Origin: CAYSWF01 sp964562905
GTDB taxonomy: Bacteria > Patescibacteriota > Andersenbacteria > UBA10190
Reading direction: 5' to 3'
Assembly (NCBI GenBank): GCA_964562905.1
Contig: CAZLVG010000027.1
Coordinates: forward strand, 1 to 12,054
DNA length: 12,054 nt
Under the pieces are notes generated by a model. It was not told where the DNA came from. It made no database searches and saw only the letters and a list, made by a program, of their open reading frames with translations. The position numbers and the translations under genes were made by a program. Shown piece by piece: positions 6,994-12,054 of this stretch; the stretch's first letter is position 1; the number at the start of each line of letters is the position of its first letter.

Positions 6994-7864
6994 AGGCAGA
7001 GGACGGTGGACTTAAACTGGCGGCTTTGTTTTGCAGATAGTTAAGCATCAGGTCGGCAATGTCAACCCCGGTGGCCGTTTGCGCTCTGGTAAAATTGCAA
7101 GGGAAATTTACTTCCGTAATGTAGGGCCGCCCCGCGCGGTCAATTAAGATATCCACGCCGCCGAAGTCAACGCCCGTGGTACGCACCGCTTGCACGGCTA
7201 AGCTGTTAATAGCGGCGGAGTATTGGCGGGGACGGACTGACGGGCGTAAGGTAGCGTTAGAGCGGAAGTCGCCTGCCGGGGCGGTATATTCAATGCTGGC
7301 AACTGCTTTATCGCCTATCACAATCAGCCGGGCTGAAGAAGTGACGTCAATAAACCGTCTCATGGATAGCCGGCGCTTTTTGTCGTGAAGGAAGTCCACC
7401 ACAGAGTACAGAGAGGACAGAGAATCTATCTTGATCACTCCTTTGCCGTGGCTGCCGCCGGCTACTTTGATGATTAGAGGAAAACCTCCTACGCGATCCA
7501 CGTATTTTTTTAGCGTGTGGCGGTTCGTGGTTATAGCCGGAATGGTCTCGGGCAAGGGCAAGCTAGTTTTAAGGTGAAGCAGGGATGATTCTTGGCCGCG
7601 GGTCAGCGCGCGCTGGTAGGAATGGTAAAAAGTAGCTACCTGGGGCCGCAGCAAGAATTTTTCAATGACGCTGGCCGCGGTGTTATGGCGCGAGTTAGTT
7701 ATTCGGTATAAGGAATCTCCGTCGGCCGGCCCCGCGCCGGGGTCGGTAAAGTCAAAGGTTTCCGGCCGGATGAGGTGAAGGCGGATGTTCCGCCGCCGGC
7801 AGGCTCGCTTGAACAGGCTGACAGTATTTTGCTGGCCTGTTGAATTTATGACATAAAAGTTCAT
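6983..7864 (-). CDS. ATP-grasp ligase (RimK-like)
   Basis: A 293-residue ATP-grasp enzyme, a superfamily that uses ATP to join a carboxylate to an amine or thiol through an acyl-phosphate. The nucleotide-binding part shows PLIIKVAGGSHGKGV (129-143), with the Lys and the glycine-rich loop. The metal site is seen at FGGVDIL (234-240, D238) and YITEVNFPCNF (248-258, E251 and N253). The layout is closest to the RimK/LysX-type group, which join amino acids. The ATG at 7864 is chosen over the one at 7897 because it forms a four-base ATGA overlap with the preceding gene and begins at the first strand. In a glycan operon it could acylate an amino sugar or build a peptide-like decoration; the substrate is unknown. 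Confidence 0.87.
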   Translation of the reverse strand: MNFYVINSTGQQNTVSLFKRACRRRNIRLHLIRPETFDFTDPGAGPADGDSLYRITNSRHNTAASVIEKFLLRPQVATFYHSYQRALTRGQESSLLHLKTSLPLPETIPAITTNRHTLKKYVDRVGGFPLIIKVAGGSHGKGVIKIDSLSSLYSVVDFLHDKKRRLSMRRFIDVTSSARLIVIGDKAVASIEYTAPAGDFRSNATLRPSVRPRQYSAAINSLAVQAVRTTGVDFGGVDILIDRAGRPYITEVNFPCNFTRAQTATGVDIADLMLNYLQNKAASLSPPSSAYVN

Positions 7865-9057
7865 AGCCGGTGCGGGCCCGCGGCGGTTTTTATGCACTTA
7901 AGCACCTTCTGCCCCGCGCTGCCGTCAGTGGTGGTGACCAGACGCCGCAGTGTTTTCTGCCTGGCCTGGCTGTCGCGGCTGGGACTGTCCAGGTAGTCAT
8001 TGATGGCTGCGATCAGCTGGCGGGGATGGCGGACGATTTTTGTCGCTCCGCCGGAAATTATATCACGGTAGTGTTCTTTGAAGTCTCGGTAAACCATGGA
8101 GCGGTACCAGCGCCACCAGTCAAAAGGACGGCCGTATTTAACATTTATTACCGGCGTATGGCCGAAAAATGACTCAATAGCCACGGTGCTGGAGTGATTA
8201 ATCAGCAGGTCGCTGTGCTTAAATAACGCCACCAGCAGGTAAATATCCTTTTCCGACGGATGGTAATGGAAATCGGGGTGGGGAGAGCTCTTAAGCCGCC
8301 CGAAGGCGTAGCGAACCGTGACCCCGTACTTGTCCGCGTAGGGGCGGTGTTTTTTTATGTCGCCTCCGGGATGCACGGAAGCGTACAGAGACAGCTTGTG
8401 CTTTATCCGCCCTTTTTGCGCGGCAGAAAAGATGTCCCTTACGACGTATTCCATGGGGTATAACTCCGTGGTGGCGAAGTGCAGCAGCTTACTGCCGTCG
8501 TTCGGCAGGTTTAGATAACCCAGGAGGTCGCGTCGGCTGGGTATGCTGTCTTCATGAGTGAAATAGTCAAAGCGGGGAGCTCCCGCCACTGAAATCCGTT
8601 CCTGGTTCAGCTCGGGAAAAACACGCAAAAGGTGATCCCGCATCATTTGGTTCCACACCAGCAGATAGTCCGCCAGCACCTGCGGACGGCTTTCATTTTT
8701 CAGGCGCTCCATCTTCCAGACGTTGTCCCAGCTGGCTATAAAAGTAACGGTTGGCAACGACAACTGGCGGGCGGCTCTAAGTATCGGCACGTCTGCCGAG
8801 TCCAAGCCGGCGGTGTTGGTGATGACCACGTCCGGCCCGACTTTTTTCATCAGCTCCCGGCGCTCGACACCGCCAGCCGGGCTTTTATGAAAGACAAATT
8901 TACCGCCGTACTCCGGAAAAAGCTGCTTGCTGAACGGAGCAGCGGGAGTCAGGCAATGCACCGAGGCGATGTCCGCGTCGCTCTCCAAGAGACGCTTTAG
9001 AGGTGTCAGCAGCTCGCGCGCGTGAAAACCTGACGGGACTGACAGTAAGAGTTTCAT
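7861..9057 (-). CDS. GT-B-fold surface polymer transferase (CDP-glycerol-transferase-like)
   Basis: A 398-residue two-domain protein without membrane spans. The N-terminal half has VVITNTAG (77-84), TFIASWDNVWK (105-115), LVWNQMMRDHLL (133-144) and GAPRFDYF (159-166). The C-terminal half has YASVHPGGD (225-233) and SDLLINHSSTVAIESFFG (282-299), which resembles the D...SSxxxE donor-binding segment of CDP-glycerol glycerophosphotransferases and the related UDP-GlcNAc epimerase-type folds. It therefore probably transfers a glycosyl or polyol-phosphate unit to a surface polymer. A teichoic-acid-type or capsule role is inferred. The start overlaps the yfhO-like stop (ATGA), with AAGGA three bases upstream; the stop overlaps the ATP-grasp start the same way. 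Confidence 0.75.
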   Translation of the reverse strand: MKLLLSVPSGFHARELLTPLKRLLESDADIASVHCLTPAAPFSKQLFPEYGGKFVFHKSPAGGVERRELMKKVGPDVVITNTAGLDSADVPILRAARQLSLPTVTFIASWDNVWKMERLKNESRPQVLADYLLVWNQMMRDHLLRVFPELNQERISVAGAPRFDYFTHEDSIPSRRDLLGYLNLPNDGSKLLHFATTELYPMEYVVRDIFSAAQKGRIKHKLSLYASVHPGGDIKKHRPYADKYGVTVRYAFGRLKSSPHPDFHYHPSEKDIYLLVALFKHSDLLINHSSTVAIESFFGHTPVINVKYGRPFDWWRWYRSMVYRDFKEHYRDIISGGATKIVRHPRQLIAAINDYLDSPSRDSQARQKTLRRLVTTTDGSAGQKVLKCIKTAAGPHRL

Positions 9058-11426
9058 ACGTCCTTTTTATAGATGACAAAGCCGCACAAGACAATGGTCA
9101 GCGCCGAAACCGCCAGCCCGGCGTATAAATAGACCGGGACGTATTTCATGGTTATGGTATGGTGGCCGGCCGGGATATCAACGCGGCGGAAAAAGGGGAC
9201 AACTTTTTTTACGGGAACCGGCCGGCCGTCAAGGTAGGCTTTCCAGCCGGGGTAGAAGGCATCACGTACAATTAGCGCGGTGTCAGTCTCGGCAGCGACA
9301 CTTACAGTCAACTGTGACGGGTCGCGCTGGCTGTATCGCGCGCCGCCCGCACCCGAAATTGACGCGCGCGGGGCGGCGTCAAGTATCACCATTTCGGTTC
9401 CCGTATCTTCGTGCGGCAGTAAAGCCGCCCCTATGTTTAACTGTTCGGCCAGCTTTCTGTTAGTAAGCTCTCCCTCTGATCGTATTTTATCCAATACGGT
9501 GCTGTGTCCGGCCAGGGGCAGGGAGGCGGGCCACCGCACGCCGGGCACGGAGAACATAGCATGCCTTAGCGGCAGCAATAGCTTGTTAATCCGCTCGCGT
9601 TCGGACGGTCCCGGCCGGCTGGCAGGATTGGTAAGGTAAAGCCCCGTATCGCCAACCGGTCCCAGGGATAACAGCCTGGCAGCGCCCGCTTTTACATCAA
9701 CCGGCAAGGAGGCTAGAGTTTCGGGCGGCCGCAATATTTTTGACCATGGTTGGGCGGGATAAGTACTGCCGGCGATTAAAGCCAGCTCCAGCGCCGCGGC
9801 AGCCAGCAGCACGTGCCGGCCGCGCCGGCGCCCGGCAATAAAAGGTAAAGCGCCCAGCAATATAACCGGGAGGGCGGTGGCCCGCGCGGTCAGGCTGGCG
9901 CTGCCGGCGCGGGCGCTGGTCAGTATCTGGTCTATCTTTTCTGTGTAGTAAGTGGGGCCGCGGCCGCGCTGGAGCCAGGTTATCCGCGGGGCCAGGGAGG
10001 ACAGCTGACCACTGTCGCCGGTAAAAAGTAATATGTTGAGTATAAGAACGCCGGGTATAACAACAACGGCCACCGCCGCGGCAAAGCGGCGGAAGGCAAA
10101 GGATTTTGTGCGCAGCCTGTCAAATCCGAAAGCCGCCAGCAGCGAGAGGGAAAAAACAGTGAACAGAAGCCAGCGGGCCGGCGCGGAGAAATACCACAGG
10201 GATGGCTCCAGGTCGAGCAGCCGGAAGGGGGACAACCCTCCCAACGACAATAGAAATGAGACTATAAGCAGCCAGAGCCAGAACGAATGTTGTTTTTTGG
10301 CGGTCTGAAAGCGCCGGTATCCAGATGATTCCGCGCGCTCGCGTCGGGATTGCTTCGCAGCTCCGCCGCCCGGCGGAGCTGCCGGCGGCGCGCGTTTTTG
10401 CGGCTGGCGCGGGCTCGCGTACATTTTCTTGAGCCTATTTTTTGTGGTCTCCGCCGCGTACCATAACGCTAACATGAGAGGTATGGTGCCAATGAATATT
10501 CCGTATTCTATCTGCAGGCGTTTACCCCAGTAGGTGTCGTCATGGCCGAAAAAACGGGGGAAGAGAAGCGTCGGCAAATGATAGACGGGAAAGCTGTGCT
10601 GGTTAGCTTGCTCAAGGTTGAATTCACCGGCCGGGCCGCGCGATGATTGGGTGGCTAGCTCCAGGGTGGGGGCTAACTGGACGGCGGCTATACCCAGAGC
10701 CACTACAGCGACCGCCAGCAATACGCCGGCGCTTCGCGGTATCGCCCGGCGGCCTCGTAAATAGATAAAGTAAACGGATGAGACGGCCGCCATTAATAAA
10801 GGTATTTGCATCTGTCCGGCCAGAAACGGCAAACCGAAGGCCAGTGCCAGGATGGCCGTCTGGCGGCCGCTTACCCGCTCCCGTGAAGCCGCCCGGTGAA
10901 CTGCCGCGAGCTGCCACGGCAGCCACGCCGCTGACATAACGATATTCAGATGCGCCAGATGTTGTACCATGAAACTGCCCAGCGCCAGGCTGACGCCGCC
11001 CAGAAAGGCGGCCGGCGCGCTGGTTCTTAAGACACGCAGTAACAGGAACATGCCCGCAGCCAGCGCCAGGAAATGGCCCACGAGCAAAGCCGGCAGGTAC
11101 AGCGGGAGCGGCAGCAGCCTTAACACCAAAGAGGGCGGGTAAAAAAAGCCTATTTGAGCGGAAGCGATAACGGGGTACCCCCAGGCTATGTCGGGATTCC
11201 AGGCCGGAAGACGTAACTTGACGATTTCCTGGTGAAAGAAAGATTCCAGCGGAATAAAAACGTCTCTCATGTCGCCCACGGCGTAAAACTTTCCCAGCCA
11301 AACGGGATAAAAAACAATTACCACGGTAGCGGCAAGCAGTAGCACAAAGACGGCGTCTCTCCCCCTTCGCGAGGGGGAGCCGGAGGGGGTGGCTTTATTC
11401 CTTAAGTAATTTAAGTATCCGTTCAT
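9054..11426 (-). CDS. YfhO-family multi-span membrane protein
   Basis: A 790-residue protein with about a dozen hydrophobic spans and a soluble beta-rich domain before the last one. Family marks are GDMRDVF (51-57) in the first outer loop, PAWNPDIAWGYP (74-85), and a C-terminal domain with YPGWKAYLDGRPV and IPAGHHTITMKY before the final span and a KKDV tail. YfhO proteins resemble GT-C glycosyltransferases; in Bacillus subtilis and Listeria relatives take part in glycosylating lipoteichoic acid from a lipid-linked sugar. ATG 11426 is preferred, with AGGA eight bases upstream; GTG 11450 would add eight residues. Two palindromic DNA elements lie inside the gene, at residues ~16-23 and ~349-357, both in non-membrane parts. 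It leads a - strand operon of six or seven genes. Confidence 0.88.
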   Translation of the reverse strand: MNGYLNYLRNKATPSGSPSRRGRDAVFVLLLAATVVIVFYPVWLGKFYAVGDMRDVFIPLESFFHQEIVKLRLPAWNPDIAWGYPVIASAQIGFFYPPSLVLRLLPLPLYLPALLVGHFLALAAGMFLLLRVLRTSAPAAFLGGVSLALGSFMVQHLAHLNIVMSAAWLPWQLAAVHRAASRERVSGRQTAILALAFGLPFLAGQMQIPLLMAAVSSVYFIYLRGRRAIPRSAGVLLAVAVVALGIAAVQLAPTLELATQSSRGPAGEFNLEQANQHSFPVYHLPTLLFPRFFGHDDTYWGKRLQIEYGIFIGTIPLMLALWYAAETTKNRLKKMYASPRQPQKRAPPAAPPGGGAAKQSRRERAESSGYRRFQTAKKQHSFWLWLLIVSFLLSLGGLSPFRLLDLEPSLWYFSAPARWLLFTVFSLSLLAAFGFDRLRTKSFAFRRFAAAVAVVVIPGVLILNILLFTGDSGQLSSLAPRITWLQRGRGPTYYTEKIDQILTSARAGSASLTARATALPVILLGALPFIAGRRRGRHVLLAAAALELALIAGSTYPAQPWSKILRPPETLASLPVDVKAGAARLLSLGPVGDTGLYLTNPASRPGPSERERINKLLLPLRHAMFSVPGVRWPASLPLAGHSTVLDKIRSEGELTNRKLAEQLNIGAALLPHEDTGTEMVILDAAPRASISGAGGARYSQRDPSQLTVSVAAETDTALIVRDAFYPGWKAYLDGRPVPVKKVVPFFRRVDIPAGHHTITMKYVPVYLYAGLAVSALTIVLCGFVIYKKDV
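10357..10382. repeat. Perfect 26-bp palindrome inside the yfhO-like gene
   Basis: GCAGCTCCGCCG (10357-10368) and CGGCGGAGCTGC (10371-10382) are perfect inverted arms around CC. It encodes residues ~349-357 in a Pro/Ala/Gly linker (PPAAPPGGGAAK) between membrane spans. The flank ATTGCTTCGCAG (10349-10360) resembles part of a common intergenic bacterial repeat, so this looks like an in-frame insertion. Confidence 0.7.
11359..11379. repeat. Palindromic element near the start of the yfhO-like gene
   Basis: CTCCCCCT pairs with AGGGGGAG around TCGCG, eight base pairs. It encodes residues ~16-23 (SPSRRGRD), ahead of the first membrane span. With the adjoining CCGGAGGGGGTGG it resembles dispersed GC-rich repeats found between genes in many bacteria. 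Confidence 0.6.
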
Positions 11427-11484
11427 GGTAATTGTCCTGAAAGCGGCCACGGCCGGACAATCCTGTGCGCTTTAGCCTTCTTAA

Positions 11485-11556
11485 GCCAAGCCTGTCTGTC
11501 CGGCGGGCAAGGCTACGGCCGCTAAAGCCGGCTTTGGCCAAGCCTGCCTGTCCGGC
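11485..11556. repeat. Direct repeat pair in the yfhO leader
   Basis: GCCAAGCCTG followed by TCTGTCCGGC (11485-11504) recurs at 11537-11556 as GCCAAGCCTG plus CCTGTCCGGC: 19 of 20 bases match, with the starts 52 bases apart. The second copy is followed by AAGGC and a CGGCCGGCCGGC run (11569-11580). It looks like a dispersed repeat family. Confidence 0.6.
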
Positions 11557-11587
11557 AAGGCAAAACTTCGGCCGGCCGGCATTCTCG

Positions 11588-11611
11588 CCCCGCTCTGGTG
11601 ACAGGGCGGGG
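11588..11611. repeat. Hairpin in the yfhO leader (SPERGE-type repeat)
   Basis: CCCCGCTCTG (11588-11597) pairs with CAGGGCGGGG (11602-11611) around GTGA: ten pairs, one of them G-T. No T-tract follows on either strand. In one frame it reads SPERGE, as widespread GC-rich intergenic repeats do. Confidence 0.55.
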
Positions 11612-11650
11612 GCCAAACTGTTGTGCGAGTGCATAAATAATTAATATTAC

Positions 11651-11679
11651 TTGACATTTTAATTAAGTTAAAGTATACT
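11651..11679 (+). promoter_or_regulatory. Strong sigma-70 promoter reading rightwards
   Basis: TTGACA (11651-11656), 17 bases, TATACT (11674-11679): a perfect -35 and a five-of-six -10 at ideal spacing, in A/T-rich DNA. Transcription would start near 11686 and run towards the secretion-signal ORF at 11883. Its -10 overlaps that of the opposite promoter. Confidence 0.65.
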
Positions 11680-11701
11680 TCATTGTTGCTTTCTTTGACA
11701 A
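11672..11701 (-). promoter_or_regulatory. Sigma-70 promoter reading leftwards into the yfhO operon
   Basis: On the - strand TTGTCA (11701-11696) is followed after 18 bases by TATACT (11677-11672). The palindrome AGTATACT (11672-11679) supplies the -10 box to both strands, so only one polymerase can bind at a time. It is the only good promoter seen for the operon ending at 4283. Confidence 0.5.
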
Positions 11702-11882
11702 CTTGCGGGGTTTTCCTGCTCCTGTTTTCTTTTTTAGAGATGATCACGCCCGTATAACGTTAATAGGGAGGGTTTGTAATTTGTCTGGCATTACAATTTG
11801 CTTTGCCATTCAATTATTTCACAACAATTTTTAACATGCTCCAAATATTTGAGGCTCATAAGATACTCCCATATTACGTAAT
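11702..11882. other. A/T-rich spacer right of the promoter pair
   Basis: No gene longer than about 20 codons is evident. It has a T-rich run (11720-11735), a GGGAGG purine box (11766-11771), and an inverted repeat TTGTAAT/ATTACAA (11774-11780 and 11790-11796). It could be the 5' UTR of the ORF at 11883 or hold a small RNA; nothing decides. Confidence 0.4.
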
Positions 11883-11891
11883 ATGGGAGTA
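11864..11891. repeat. Perfect 28-bp palindrome
   Basis: TACTCCCATATTAC (11864-11877) is directly followed by its reverse complement (11878-11891). A-rich sequence follows on the + strand, so it is not a standard + strand terminator, and no T-tract follows on the - strand. The ATG at 11883 lies in its right arm. It could be an operator, a translation-blocking hairpin, or a dispersed palindromic repeat. Confidence 0.75.
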
Positions 11892-11996
11892 AAAAAGCTC
11901 TTTATTTTTACCATATTATTTTTATCGTTAGCTTTATCACTAACTGCGAAAGCCGGGCTGTTTCAGCCACGCGTCTCTAACCGAATATTCTTATAG
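11883..11996 (+). CDS. 37-residue ORF: secretion signal plus short tail
   Basis: The product reads as a textbook Sec signal peptide: MGVKK, a hydrophobic core (residues 6-21, LFIFTILFLSLALSLT), then AKA at 22-24 as a signal peptidase I site, leaving 13 residues, GLFQPRVSNRIFL, before a TAG stop. Neither other frame continues it convincingly: one stops within 30 bases and the other gives a protein-unlike stretch to the window edge. It is therefore either a tiny secreted peptide or the broken start of a once longer exported protein. The start lies inside the 28-bp palindrome and has no Shine-Dalgarno site before it. The strong + strand promoter at 11651 could transcribe it. Confidence 0.4.
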   Translation: MGVKKLFIFTILFLSLALSLTAKAGLFQPRVSNRIFL

Positions 11997-12054
11997 ATCT
12001 CACATTATGCCATGCCACTCTTTAAATAAACGGGTGGCGCGGCGCGCGGGGTCC

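Larger units (their letters stand above)
11427..11650. other. GC-rich repeat-filled leader of the yfhO operon
   Basis: Between the yfhO-like start and the promoter region lie about 220 bases with repeats and a hairpin but no credible gene. A 79-codon - strand ORF (11395-11634) spans it, but its translation contains ALSPERGE, a hallmark of translated intergenic repeat sequence. If the - strand promoter is real, this becomes a 5' UTR of about 240 nt. Confidence 0.55.

Noticed and set aside
7865..7897. Longer start for the ATP-grasp gene
   Set aside because: The ATG at 7864 forms an ATGA overlap like its neighbours and begins at the first predicted strand.
10624..11301. A 225-codon - strand ORF in another frame of the yfhO-like gene
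   Set aside because: The yfhO frame shows family motifs and membrane spans; this frame is a GC-rich shadow without them.
11395..11747. 79- and 88-codon - strand ORFs upstream of the yfhO-like gene
   Set aside because: Their translations come from dispersed repeats (ALSPERGE and similar) and the promoter region; they look like translated repeat DNA, not proteins.
1..12054. CRISPR array, transposase, tRNA or rRNA
   Set aside because: No regularly spaced repeats, no transposase-like product and no recognisable structured RNA gene were seen on either strand.

Overview
The window is a bacterial cell-surface glycan locus of about 12 kb. It holds five recognisable glycosyltransferases, one GT-B-like surface-polymer transferase, a NodB-type polysaccharide deacetylase, a RimK-like ATP-grasp ligase, a YfhO-type multi-membrane-span protein, one orphan 149-residue protein, and two very small ORFs. 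The genes use the standard bacterial code (TGA is a stop). The coding part is GC-rich, and the last ~400 bases are clearly more AT-rich. No rRNA, ribosomal-protein or other taxonomic marker is present, so the organism cannot be named. Tight gene packing, ATGA stop/start overlaps, few Shine-Dalgarno sites and GC-rich dispersed palindromes would fit an uncultivated, compact genome such as a Parcubacteria-like lineage, but that is only an impression.

Layout, left to right. Bases 1-270 are non-coding and hold three diverged copies of a ~33-nt unit, two direct and one inverted, that could fold into two mutually exclusive hairpins ahead of the first gene. Two GT4 glycosyltransferases follow on the + strand (271-1404, 1401-2636; ATGA overlap). 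A GT9 heptosyltransferase-like gene lies on the - strand (2593-3681) and overlaps the second GT4 gene tail-to-tail by 44 bases. Divergent from it is a single + strand gene (3766-4215) of unknown function with the strongest ribosome binding site in the window.

From 11426 down to 4283 runs a - strand operon: YfhO-like membrane protein, GT-B-like transferase, ATP-grasp ligase, (31-codon ORF), polysaccharide deacetylase, GT2 glycosyltransferase, GT4 glycosyltransferase. Every junction overlaps or nearly touches, which implies translational coupling. A two-way promoter region with overlapping -10 boxes (11651-11701) can drive this operon leftwards and another transcript rightwards. Beyond it lie a perfect 28-bp palindrome and a 37-residue ORF that looks like a bare secretion signal plus a 13-residue tail.

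How the genes may work together (inference). Cytoplasmic GT2, GT4, GT9 and GT-B enzymes would assemble an oligosaccharide or teichoic-acid-like chain. The deacetylase would free an amine on an N-acetylated sugar, and the ATP-grasp enzyme could then join a carboxylate to an amine. The YfhO-like protein would act at the membrane, as its relatives do in teichoic acid glycosylation. No flippase, polymerase or ligase for the chain is in the window, so the locus probably continues outside it.

The less ordinary signals are the competing-stem leader, the palindromic insertions inside the yfhO-like gene, the two-way promoter, and the palindrome that covers the start of the secretion-signal ORF.
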